Assembly: GCA_959596515.1 (NCBI GenBank)
Contig: CAUFXR010000029.1
Span: 1 to 27,014 of the forward strand
Reading direction: 5' to 3'
Length of the DNA: 27,014 nucleotides
Source: an uncultured Oscillospiraceae bacterium
GTDB taxonomy: Bacteria > Bacillota > Clostridia > Oscillospirales > Acutalibacteraceae
Below, piece after piece: positions 7,511 through 14,677 of this stretch (the stretch's first letter is position 1; every line of letters starts with the position of its first letter). Both the position numbers and the translations under genes were made by a program. Below the pieces are notes generated by a model. The model had not been told where the DNA came from, did not search any database, and was given only the letters and a program-made list of their open reading frames with translations.

Positions 7511-8080
7511 ATGAAAACTCTCGTAATTACTGGCGCGGCCCGCCAAAAGGGCCATACCAACCAAATGGTAAAGCTTTTTTTAGATACTCTGGGCGGTGAT
7601 TATGATATTATTGATGCTTACCGTGTGGAGAATGTAGCCCCTTGTAAGGACTGCCGGTATTGCTGGCATAAAAAGGGCTGCAGCATCAAAGACGGCATGC
7701 AGGAGATTTATGATAAGCTGGAGGCGGCCGACAATATCGTTCTGGCCTCTCCGATGTATTTCCATTCCGTTACCGGTAAAATGAAAGCCTTGATTGACCG
7801 TTTTCAGGTATATTGGGCAGGACATGTCCGTAACGATATGCCGGAAAAGCCCGTGCGTAAGGGTGCGATTCTTATGGTAGGAGGTGCGCCCAGCTTTCCC
7901 AATCAGTTCCTGGGGGGCGAATTGGTGCTGAAAAATCTGTTGAATGATTTGAGCGCCGAGTTTCTTGGTGAGGTGTGCTTGGCCAATAGCGATCATGATT
8001 CCTTAGAGACTCGTCCCGACATCGCACAGCAGGTCAAAGAATTGGCGGAAAAGATGAAGGCCGCTAACAGAGCTGAATAA
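7511..8080 (+). CDS. flavodoxin-fold NAD(P)H-dependent reductase with ISF-type cysteine motif
   Basis: A 189-residue protein of the NADPH-dependent FMN reductase/iron-sulfur flavoprotein group. The N-terminal TGAARQKGHTN (7-17) fits the FMN phosphate loop, and SPMYFHSVTGKMKALIDRF (80-98) is the family's second flavin-binding block. Between them Cys45, 48, 51 and 57 form a C-x2-C-x2-C-x5-C motif, matching the compact 4Fe-4S motif (CX2CX2CX4-7C) of archaeal-type iron-sulfur flavoproteins. It probably passes electrons to a substrate or partner protein. GGAGG at 7498 sits 8 nt before the ATG; a TTG at 7496 is rejected. Position just after the permeases suggests it acts on the imported compound. 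Confidence 0.85.
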   Translation: MKTLVITGAARQKGHTNQMVKLFLDTLGGDYDIIDAYRVENVAPCKDCRYCWHKKGCSIKDGMQEIYDKLEAADNIVLASPMYFHSVTGKMKALIDRFQVYWAGHVRNDMPEKPVRKGAILMVGGAPSFPNQFLGGELVLKNLLNDLSAEFLGEVCLANSDHDSLETRPDIAQQVKELAEKMKAANRAE

Positions 8081-8137
8081 TTACCTTTTCATTAAAATTA
8101 TAAAAATCAGAAAATGAAAGTTTAAGGAGGATTTGTC

Positions 8138-8518
8138 ATGCAGGGTTACACATTTGTAAAAGGCGAGCATTATCCGGTAGAACATTTGGTATTTGAGACT
8201 GCTCCGGAATTTGTTGAGGAGTTTTTAGAGGTAGACCACGAGGTTTGGACTTTAGGCGAAGCGGAAAGCGATTTGTTTGACCACATTCCTTTCCTGTACA
8301 AAGAAGTGTGGATCAATGAGAATAAGCCTGGCGAAATGCATTTTATCTTCATTTGGGAAAGCATGGAGAGTTGGAAAAAGGTAGATGATAAAGATGTGCA
8401 GGCTGCCTTGATCGCTCGTTTCGAGTCTAAGTTTAAACATCCTTATAAGCTTACTCGCTGCATCCAGAATGAGGAAAATTTCGGCTTACATCGTTACAGC
8501 CGTTTTGAGCGTATTTAA
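8138..8518 (+). CDS. small TIGR03792-like conserved protein
   Basis: A 126-residue soluble protein resembling the TIGR03792 family, first described from cyanobacteria and probably of ferredoxin-like alpha/beta-barrel (ABM) type. Recognisable landmarks are EVWTLGEAES (35-44), FLYKEVWIN (52-60), FIWESMESWKKV (71-82) and a C-terminal FESKF block. The family has no established function; related folds include small monooxygenases and dimeric heme- or substrate-binding proteins. AAGGAGG lies just upstream of the ATG. Its place between a flavin reductase and a dehydrogenase suggests a catalytic or carrier role in the same pathway (inference). Confidence 0.7.
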   Translation: MQGYTFVKGEHYPVEHLVFETAPEFVEEFLEVDHEVWTLGEAESDLFDHIPFLYKEVWINENKPGEMHFIFIWESMESWKKVDDKDVQAALIARFESKFKHPYKLTRCIQNEENFGLHRYSRFERI

Positions 8519-8562
8519 ACCAAACTCAATTGTACGGTAATTGCAAGAAAGGAAGCGTCACC

Positions 8563-9294
8563 ATGAAATTTGAAAATAAAGTTGTTGTCGTTACCGGCGC
8601 GAGTTCCGGAATTGGCGAAGGCGTAGCCAAGATGTTTTTGGCGGAAGGCGCTAAAGTAGTTGGATGCGGTATCGAACCCGAGATGAAAATCCAGGACAGC
8701 AGCGCAATCTATGTTCAGGCGGATCTGACCAAGTTTGATCAGGCTGAAAATGTGATCACCAAGGCAGTGGAAGCCTTTGGAAAAGTGGATAAGCTGGTGT
8801 GCTGCGCCGGAGTTACCTTTATCGGATCTCTGGAAAGCACAAACAGTGAGACCTTTATGCGTGAGCTGTCCATCAACCTGGGCGGTGTATTTAACATGTG
8901 TAAGGCTGCGGTTCCGGAGCTGAAAAAGCAGCCGGACGCTACCATCGTCACCGTGGGTTCTGATTTAGGGGTACGCCCGATTCCGGAGCGTATCGGTTAC
9001 TGCCCTTCCAAGGCCGGTGTGATTATGCTGACCAAGTGTATCGCTTTAGAGTATGCTCCGGCAATTCGGGCAAACTGTATTCTGCCCGGCCTGGTGCGGA
9101 CTCCCATGATCGAGCAGCGTTTCCAAGAGGCAGAGGATCCGAAGGCTTTAGAGGAATCCTACGCTTCTCTGTATCCTCTGCATAAAATGGGAAAAGTGGC
9201 GGATATGGCCAATGCTATTAAATTCTTATCCAGCGAGGAAAGCGGGTTTATTACCGGCGAAATTATGAACGTTTGCGGCGGAAGCCTGATTTAA
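8563..9294 (+). CDS. short-chain dehydrogenase/reductase (SDR)
   Basis: A classical SDR of 243 residues that should interconvert a carbonyl and an alcohol with NAD(P)H. The cofactor motif TGASSGIG (11-18) is intact and catalytic residues Asn105, Ser133, Tyr146 and Lys150 (YxxxK as YCPSK) are all present. The C-terminal GEIMNVCGG is also typical. The structural NNAG motif is changed to CCAG (80-83), which is unusual but not disabling. The ATG at 8563 has GGAAG 7 nt upstream; an in-frame TTG at 8530 is rejected. It lies 44 nt after the previous gene and 15 nt before the next, so it is co-transcribed. Confidence 0.9.
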   Translation: MKFENKVVVVTGASSGIGEGVAKMFLAEGAKVVGCGIEPEMKIQDSSAIYVQADLTKFDQAENVITKAVEAFGKVDKLVCCAGVTFIGSLESTNSETFMRELSINLGGVFNMCKAAVPELKKQPDATIVTVGSDLGVRPIPERIGYCPSKAGVIMLTKCIALEYAPAIRANCILPGLVRTPMIEQRFQEAEDPKALEESYASLYPLHKMGKVADMANAIKFLSSEESGFITGEIMNVCGGSLI

Positions 9295-9309
9295 CGGAGG
9301 ATATTTGCT

Positions 9310-10260
9310 ATGGCCACATCTCTTTTTAAAATGCCTTTTGACATAGACAGGCTGAAAGTTGAGCGGATTTACGCCAGCAAAGAGCTGGAACATTGTACGG
9401 CAGAAACCATGAGCTGTGAAAAGATCCGTAAAATTTACGGCGATTTAAAGTTCTTAGAGCTTCATGAGGATCGCCCCTGCACGTATACTTCTCTGGTGAC
9501 CTCTCTGGATGGCAGAATCGCTTTTACAGACGCGCCTCAAGGCCCGCTGATCGCGAAGCTAAATAAGTATGATCCCGCCGGTGCGGATACCGATTGGTTT
9601 ATTCTGAATATGCTTCGGGCGGTCTCCGACGGAGTAATGCTGGGTGCCGGCACCATGAACGCGGAATCTGACTATACTTGTCATGTGTTTGACCAGGATA
9701 TGGAAGATATGCGGATCGAGGCTGGTAAAAACCCGGTGCCGTGGAATATCATTACATCTCTGGATGCTACGGATATTCCCTTTGACCATGTGCTGTTCCA
9801 TACTCCTGAGGTTCCGGTCATGATCAGCACCTCCGAACAAGGTGTGGAACTCGTCAAGGAGAAAATTAAGAACGATTATTTCGTTGTTACCGCCTCCGGC
9901 GTGGATGAGGTTACCGAGGGAATGATCGCCGAAATGAAAGCCAATGGGGATAAGGTACTGGTAATCGGTACCGGAGATAAGGCTCCGGATTCCAAGGTGG
10001 CACTGTACATTCTCAAGCGCTTTGGAATTGATCGCCTGTTGGTGGAAACCCCCTCTTATATGCATTACCTGGTCTCCCAGAAAATGATGGATGAGCTGTT
10101 TTTCAATTACTCCTGTATTTATGTGGGCGGCCAAGCTTTGACGATCGGAAAATTTGGTAAGGAGTTTGGATCCAAGGATCATCCGCACACCCGAGTGCTT
10201 TCCATTCATAGCCACAGCGACCATTTCTTTTATTTTCGGCATAAATTACTTTATGATTAA
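9310..10260 (+). CDS. RibD C-terminal-domain/DHFR-like NADPH reductase
   Basis: A 316-residue protein of the RibD C-terminal (pyrimidine reductase, DHFR-fold) superfamily. Visible landmarks are SLVTSLDGRIA (61-71), DWFILNMLRAVSDGVMLGAGTMNAES (split around residues 95-120) and VDELxxxxSCIYVGG-like sequence at 260-274. No deaminase domain precedes it, so it is not a full RibD and not a riboflavin gene by context. The usual EGGP loop is replaced by ETPS (246-249), and there is an extra N-terminal stretch of about 55 residues. It would reduce a pteridine- or pyrimidine-like ring or a ribosyl carbonyl; the substrate is unknown. ACGGAGG precedes the ATG. It is the last gene of the operon. Confidence 0.82.
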   Translation: MATSLFKMPFDIDRLKVERIYASKELEHCTAETMSCEKIRKIYGDLKFLELHEDRPCTYTSLVTSLDGRIAFTDAPQGPLIAKLNKYDPAGADTDWFILNMLRAVSDGVMLGAGTMNAESDYTCHVFDQDMEDMRIEAGKNPVPWNIITSLDATDIPFDHVLFHTPEVPVMISTSEQGVELVKEKIKNDYFVVTASGVDEVTEGMIAEMKANGDKVLVIGTGDKAPDSKVALYILKRFGIDRLLVETPSYMHYLVSQKMMDELFFNYSCIYVGGQALTIGKFGKEFGSKDHPHTRVLSIHSHSDHFFYFRHKLLYD

Positions 10261-10318
10261 TTGATGATTTATTTCTGGTTTATCTCTGATAAATTCTAAA
10301 CAACCGTATCATAAGCGC

Positions 10319-10349
10319 AAAGAGGAGTCCCGATACGGGCTCCTCTTTT
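10319..10349. terminator. bidirectional intrinsic terminator
   Basis: The arms AAAGAGGAG-T-CCCG and CGGGCTCCTCTTTT pair with one bulged T around a 3-nt loop. On the plus strand it ends in TTTT and closes the six-gene operon. It also lies just past the stop of the converging ROK gene and could serve it. Confidence 0.9.
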
Positions 10350-10378
10350 GTACCATAGCAAGATCGATTTGATGGAAA

Positions 10379-11578
10379 TCAAACTTCTGATTCCGTATTG
10401 GCAATTTCCTGTAAAAAATGTTCTACCGCTTGACCGGCCGCACCTAAGATGGCACCATTTTTGCCTAGGTGAGAAAGAATTACCTGTTCCGAATGGGTGA
10501 TGGGAAGGATCATTCTCCGCAGAACTTCCGGCAGATAATAGGGAAGAGCGCTTAAAAGCTCTGAGCTTAGCGAGATTATCTGACAGTCGAAAATAAAAAT
10601 AATATTCGTCAGGCCAATGGCTAGATAAGAAATGAACCGGTCTAAAACTTTTTGGGCCGTGGGATTTTGATGTTGAATCAAAACAATCAATTCCTGAATG
10701 CTTTTAATGGGAGCTGGAAGAAGACTGTTGGCATAAGCGATTACCGCGCTGTCAGAACAGTATTGTTCCCAGCAACCGAATTTTCCGCAATGACACTGTC
10801 TGGGTTCATCAAAATTGATAGTGTGATGGCCAATGGCGTTTGCAAAGCCGTGATAGCCCCGAAGCAATTCGCCGTTGGTGATCAATCCGGCAGAGATCGA
10901 GTCGCTAATGTTTACCGCCGCAAAGCTTTGATAAGTCGGTTTGACAGTTTGATCGTCTTGTTCGCTGGGAACGATTTCAATGTTCTGTTGCGCGATAGCC
11001 GCCAGATTACCGTCGTTATCGATCTTTACCGGAACGTGGTAGCGTTCGCCCAGTAGAGTACAGATATCGATATTCCGCCATCCTAGGCTGGGAACAAAAC
11101 GGATCAGGCCAGAAAGATCCACAATGCCGTGAACGGAAACCCCAATTCCAACCAAACCGTAGCGTGTTTTAGGCTGACCGTTCAACATCTCATCCAAAGC
11201 GTTGCAGATTTGGATATATACCACGGAAAAATCTGTGTTTTTAATGGAAAATTTTCTTCGGGAAAGAATCCTTTCCCCTGAAAGATCCGTGAGGATGGTT
11301 TGTACATTGCGGACGTCGATATCTACCGCCATCACATAGCCTACGTTTAACATGGGCTGAAGCAAAATCGGCTTTCTTCCGCTCGCGGATTTTCCAAGCT
11401 CGGTTTCGGTTAAAAGGCCGGCGTCAATCCATTCTTTGACAATCGTAGAGACTGTTGCTTTATTTAGTCCAGTGCGGGTGCAGATATCGACGCGGCTAAT
11501 AGGGTAATTATGGAGAATCTGCTTGATAATTTCCCATCGGTTAGCGGCGCGGATATCTTTTGTCTGGGTGATTTTCAT
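10379..11578 (-). CDS. ROK-family transcriptional repressor
   Basis: A 399-residue ROK (NagC/XylR/Mlc type) regulator. An N-terminal winged helix (PISRVDICTRTGLNKATVSTIV, split at residues 26-47) binds DNA, followed by the sugar-kinase-like domain. The zinc motif CHCGKFGCWE (262-271) with His251 is intact, and the NDGN motif (188-191) is present. The sugar-contacting Glu in the usual GExGH motif is changed: here the segment reads NAIGHH (247-252), with Ala248. The effector may therefore not be an ordinary sugar. I start at ATG 11578, where ROK alignments normally begin; an ATG at 11617 has poor spacing. It converges on the permease operon and diverges from the MIF-like gene. Confidence 0.9.
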   Translation of the reverse strand: MKITQTKDIRAANRWEIIKQILHNYPISRVDICTRTGLNKATVSTIVKEWIDAGLLTETELGKSASGRKPILLQPMLNVGYVMAVDIDVRNVQTILTDLSGERILSRRKFSIKNTDFSVVYIQICNALDEMLNGQPKTRYGLVGIGVSVHGIVDLSGLIRFVPSLGWRNIDICTLLGERYHVPVKIDNDGNLAAIAQQNIEIVPSEQDDQTVKPTYQSFAAVNISDSISAGLITNGELLRGYHGFANAIGHHTINFDEPRQCHCGKFGCWEQYCSDSAVIAYANSLLPAPIKSIQELIVLIQHQNPTAQKVLDRFISYLAIGLTNIIFIFDCQIISLSSELLSALPYYLPEVLRRMILPITHSEQVILSHLGKNGAILGAAGQAVEHFLQEIANTESEV

Positions 11579-11635
11579 GTAAGAGCACTCTTTTCTTAAT
11601 TTTGGTTTCTTTATCATTGCCTTTTCAATAAAAAT

Positions 11636-11664
11636 ATTATACAATAGAAAAAAATGGTTTTCCA
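11636..11664 (-). promoter_or_regulatory. promoter of the ROK repressor gene
   Basis: On the minus strand -35 TGGAAA (11664-11659) and a perfect -10 TATAAT (11641-11636) are separated by 17 bp. The start site would lie about 50 nt before the ATG at 11578. Confidence 0.65.
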
Positions 11665-11733
11665 GATATCCAGAATATTAATTAAAACATTTATATTCGT
11701 AAACGATATAAAGAGAAGGGAGAATGGGTTAAT

Positions 11734-12081
11734 ATGCCTTGCATTCAAATAAAAACCAATGTAAAGGTAACCGAGGAAGTAGCTGATATTATCAAAAGCC
11801 AGTTGGGAAAAGATATTACTTATCTGCCGGGAAAAACAGAGGATTGGCTGATGGTTACCCTAGAGGACAATTGCTGTATGTGGTTCCGAGGTGATAATTC
11901 TCATCCAATGGCGATTGTAGAGGTTAAGATGCTTGGAAAACAGATCGATTCGGCTGCCTCAGAAAAGATGACCAAAGCGGTATGCGAACTGTTCCAAAAG
12001 CAGTTGGGTGTGGATCCAAAGGATATTTATATCCGGTATATTGCCTCTCCTGATTGGGGCTGGAATAATACTAATTTTTAA
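11734..12081 (+). CDS. MIF/phenylpyruvate-tautomerase family protein
   Basis: A 115-residue protein of the macrophage migration inhibitory factor branch of the tautomerase superfamily, exactly the length of animal MIF. The catalytic Pro2 directly follows the start Met. Lys34 and Tyr99 fall where MIF has active-site residues, and the C terminus WGWNNTNF closely matches the VGWNNSTF end of animal MIF. The redox CxxC of MIF is absent. It should form a trimer and tautomerise an enol or keto acid. AAGGGAG lies about 11 nt before the ATG, and a possible -10 (TATAAA, 11707-11712) lies close upstream with an imperfect dyad around 11692-11710. It is a single-gene unit closed by its own terminator. Confidence 0.88.
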   Translation: MPCIQIKTNVKVTEEVADIIKSQLGKDITYLPGKTEDWLMVTLEDNCCMWFRGDNSHPMAIVEVKMLGKQIDSAASEKMTKAVCELFQKQLGVDPKDIYIRYIASPDWGWNNTNF

Positions 12082-12108
12082 ATCACACTTGCAGATAAAA
12101 ATGCAGGT

Positions 12109-12151
12109 AAAAAGCGCTAGAGCAAGTCTGTACTTGTTTTAGCGCTTTTTT
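12109..12151 (+). terminator. intrinsic terminator of the MIF-like gene
   Basis: The arms AAAAAGCGCTA and TAGCGCTTTTTT pair, with an inner CAAGT/ACTTG stem, and the structure ends in a run of six T residues. It starts 27 nt after the stop codon. Confidence 0.92.
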
Positions 12152-12162
12152 GTTTGCGGCTC

Positions 12163-12190
12163 TTGACAGGATCAGATAATAATTTATAAT
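12163..12190 (+). promoter_or_regulatory. consensus sigma-A promoter of the marR-MATE operon
   Basis: Both hexamers are perfect: TTGACA (12163-12168) and TATAAT (12185-12190), with a 16-bp spacer. It is among the strongest promoters in the window and so needs a repressor; an operator follows immediately. Confidence 0.9.
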
Positions 12191-12221
12191 AGTTTATATA
12201 AAAATTGTTTTTATATAAACT
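12191..12221. promoter_or_regulatory. 31-bp perfect palindrome, probable MarR operator
   Basis: The arms AGTTTATATAAAAA (12191-12204) and TTTTTATATAAACT (12208-12221) are exact complements around TTG. The site begins directly after the -10 element and covers the start of transcription, which would block RNA polymerase when bound. The MarR-type regulator encoded 45 bp downstream is the obvious ligand, giving autoregulation of the efflux operon (inference from position). Confidence 0.82.
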
Positions 12222-12265
12222 GTTTAAAACAAAATCAATTTCCTTGGAAAGGAGTGGCTGCGCTT

Positions 12266-12715
12266 ATGAAAGATAACTCTAATCTTTGGCTAGGAATCCG
12301 AAAAAGCCTGAAACTGTATGAAGAGATGCTGAAGGAGGTCTGTGTACAGTATCAGCTCACGGGAATCGAGGCGGATATTATTAGTTTTCTACAGCACAAC
12401 CCAGGCAAGGATACGGCTATGGATATGGTAGAACTTCGCTTGTTATCAAAGGGTTCCATTTCAAAAGCGGTAGAGGGACTGATACAAAAATCGATTCTTC
12501 GGCGTCATCAGGATACCAATGACCGGCGAGTTATTCATTTAGAAGTTTTACCAGAGGCGAAACCTATACTGGATAGCATTGAAAAGGTTCAAGAAAAATT
12601 TTGGAAAATTGTTTTCAGTGGATTTACTCCTGAAGAGTGGATGCTATATGAAAGTTTTAATAGTAGAATTTTAAACAATACTTTGACGGCAATAGAAAGG
12701 AATCATTGGTCATGA
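12266..12715 (+). CDS. MarR-family transcriptional regulator
   Basis: A 149-residue winged-helix regulator. The recognition region LLSKGSISKAVEGLIQKSIL and the wing DTNDRRVIHLEV show the classic MarR D-x-x-D-R-R pattern. It probably represses its own operon and is released by a toxic or drug-like ligand. The ATG at 12266 has AAAGGAG 11 nt upstream; an in-frame GTG at 12254 overlaps that site and is rejected. Its stop overlaps the start of the MATE gene (ATGA), a sign of translational coupling. Confidence 0.9.
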   Translation: MKDNSNLWLGIRKSLKLYEEMLKEVCVQYQLTGIEADIISFLQHNPGKDTAMDMVELRLLSKGSISKAVEGLIQKSILRRHQDTNDRRVIHLEVLPEAKPILDSIEKVQEKFWKIVFSGFTPEEWMLYESFNSRILNNTLTAIERNHWS

Positions 12716-14088
12716 ATCAAGATAAAGACTTTCTAGGACGAGAACCGATTGGGAAACTCCTTTTGAAGCTGGCGTTTCCGACTGTAGCGGCCCAGGTCAT
12801 CAATATGCTTTATAATATTGTAGACCGCATGTATATTGGTCATATTTCAGATATTGGCGCGATGGCTTTGACTGGCGTAGGGGTTTGTATGCCGCTGATT
12901 ATGATTGTTTCAGCGTTTGCGGCGCTGGTAGCCTACGGAGGCGCCCCAAGAGCGTCGATTTTTATGGGAAGGAAAGACATGGAATCGGCGGAAAAAACCC
13001 TGGGCAACTGTTTTGTAGTGCAGATTATGATTTCAGTAGTCCTTACGGCGATTCTTCTGATTTGGAACTATGATTTTCTCATGGCTTTTGGCGCCAGTGA
13101 AAACACCATCGGATATGGTGTTCGCTATATGAATGTTTATGCTATCGGTACGCTGTTTGTACAGCTTACCTTAGGCATGAATGCTTTTATTACCGCGCAA
13201 GGATTCGCGAAAATCGGCATGCTTTCCGTTTTGATCGGCGCAGTGGCGAATATCATTTTAGATCCGATATTTATTTTTGGCTTTAACATGGATGTGCAAG
13301 GCGCCGCCTTAGCGACCATTATTTCTCAGGCCCTTTCATGCGCCTGGGTATTGGCTTTCCTGTTTGGAAAACGAACTATGCTGAGAATTAAAAGAAAGAA
13401 TCTTATCTTACAGGCAAAAATCATTCTGCCCTGCTTGGCGTTAGGATTATCTGTCTTCATTATGCAGGCTAGTGAAAGCGTGATTTCCGTTTGTTTTAAC
13501 TCCTCACTCTTGAAATACGGAAAAGATATCGCCGTGGGCGCAATGACTATTTTAACAAGCGTTATGCAGTTCGCTATGCTGCCGTTACAGGGACTGGGAC
13601 AAGGTGCCCAGCCGATTATCAGCTATAATTACGGCGCAAGAAAAGTAGAGAGAGTAAAGGCCGCCTTTAAACTGCTATTGAAAACAAGTGTCCTATATGC
13701 GGTGGTGTTATGGGCCCTTGTTATGATGTTCCCCCAGCTATTCGCGGCTATGTTTACCTCAGACGGAGAAATGGTGGAATTTACCAAAACAGCTCTTCGT
13801 ATTTACATGGCTTCCATGTTCCTTTTTGGAATACAGATGGCCTGTCAAATGACATTTAACTCTTTGGGAAGAGCAAAGGAATCCATTATCGTCGCTGTAA
13901 TGCGGAAATTTATCCTTTTAATTCCGTTGATATATATTATGCCGGCTATCTGGGTTTCCAATCAGACAATGGCGGTGTATTTGGCGGAACCGATTGCGGA
14001 TGCTTTGGCGGTTACTTTCACGGCGATTTTATTTGCAGTGCAATTTAAAAAAGCCTTGGCGAAGATATCTGATTCGCAAGTTTCTTAA
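12712..14088 (+). CDS. MATE-family multidrug/organic-cation exporter
   Basis: A 458-residue integral membrane protein with about 12 hydrophobic segments in two homologous halves. Typical MATE signatures are the N-terminal GKLLLKLAFPTVAAQVINML, NIVDRMYIGH, and the mid-protein LPLQGLGQGAQPIISYNYGAR. It should expel cationic drugs or metabolites in exchange for Na+ or H+. The closest well-known type is the MepA/DinF-like branch. MepA of Staphylococcus is likewise preceded by a MarR-type repressor, which supports the pairing here. Substrate is unknown. AAAGGA lies about 10 nt before the ATG. Confidence 0.9.
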   Translation: MNQDKDFLGREPIGKLLLKLAFPTVAAQVINMLYNIVDRMYIGHISDIGAMALTGVGVCMPLIMIVSAFAALVAYGGAPRASIFMGRKDMESAEKTLGNCFVVQIMISVVLTAILLIWNYDFLMAFGASENTIGYGVRYMNVYAIGTLFVQLTLGMNAFITAQGFAKIGMLSVLIGAVANIILDPIFIFGFNMDVQGAALATIISQALSCAWVLAFLFGKRTMLRIKRKNLILQAKIILPCLALGLSVFIMQASESVISVCFNSSLLKYGKDIAVGAMTILTSVMQFAMLPLQGLGQGAQPIISYNYGARKVERVKAAFKLLLKTSVLYAVVLWALVMMFPQLFAAMFTSDGEMVEFTKTALRIYMASMFLFGIQMACQMTFNSLGRAKESIIVAVMRKFILLIPLIYIMPAIWVSNQTMAVYLAEPIADALAVTFTAILFAVQFKKALAKISDSQVS

Positions 14089-14092
14089 AATT

Positions 14093-14133
14093 AAAGTAAA
14101 TATCCCCCGGTTTAGCCGGGGGATATTTACTTT
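14093..14133 (+). terminator. perfect-stem intrinsic terminator after the MATE gene
   Basis: The 18-bp arms AAAGTAAATATCCCCCGG and CCGGGGGATATTTACTTT pair perfectly around TTTAG. The hairpin starts 4 nt after the stop codon, and the AT-rich outer part makes it usable in both directions. Confidence 0.95.
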
Positions 14134-14632
14134 TCTCGAAACTTTAAATGGGAAACATAAAGGAATCACCGCTGTAGCAAAACCTCCAATAAGTGAAGAG
14201 CCCCATACATTTTTTAGAAAAAGCAGGCTGGAAAAGGTGTATTAGACCGATCCTCCGCAGAGCCCGGATGCTGAGCAGTAAAATCCCAACGGACATCAGC
14301 AGATGATTGGAATCATTAGAATGAAGACGTAAAGAATATAATTTAGAACCAGTCCTGTTACTGTTGATTTATTAACGCTAGGCTTCTTGCTTGCGCTGAC
14401 AAGAAAAACGGAGTCGGGCCTTTAAATAAACTGCAGGAAATAGAATTTGCCATAATGAATTTTTACTTCTTAAAGTCTCTTTTCAGATGATAAAAGCCGC
14501 GTTTTATTTGAGGTTCCGCTAAAAGCGGCCTCAATATTTTTGTGTTAAAATCTAGGATAAACTAGGAACTGGTAGTGACTTTTGAGCATATAACGCCTAT
14601 AACGAAAAATTGAAAAATGTAAAATTTCGTGG
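14134..14632. other. gene-poor stretch with possible decayed sequence
   Basis: No intact gene. On the minus strand, around 14240-14420, one frame reads a hydrophobic segment (NYILYVFILMIPIIC) broken by stops, which might be the remains of a membrane protein; I cannot name a family. An isolated terminator lies at 14509-14541. Confidence 0.45.
14509..14541 (+). terminator. orphan intrinsic terminator
   Basis: TGAGG-TT-CCGCT pairs with AGCGGCCTCA (two-base bulge, 3-nt loop), then ATATTTTT follows. No intact gene lies just upstream, so it may mark the end of a lost gene. Confidence 0.65.
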
Positions 14633-14638
14633 TATACT
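14610..14638 (+). promoter_or_regulatory. sigma-A promoter upstream of uvrBA
   Basis: -35 TTGAAA (14610-14615), 17-bp spacer, -10 TATACT (14633-14638), with TGG just before the -10 as an extended element. It is the best promoter for uvrBA although its start site would be about 145 nt upstream of uvrB. I found no GAAC-N4-GTTC-type LexA box close to it. Confidence 0.75.
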
Positions 14639-14677
14639 AAAACATTAGCACAACCTAGTATTAATTGATTTTATAAA

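Noticed and set aside
9559..10242. Long minus-strand open frame of 227 codons
   Set aside because: It lies wholly within the RibD-C-like gene, whose motifs are clear; it is an antisense shadow.
14240..14420. Hydrophobic minus-strand segments resembling a broken membrane protein
   Set aside because: The similarity is only compositional, stops interrupt every frame, and no family can be named.
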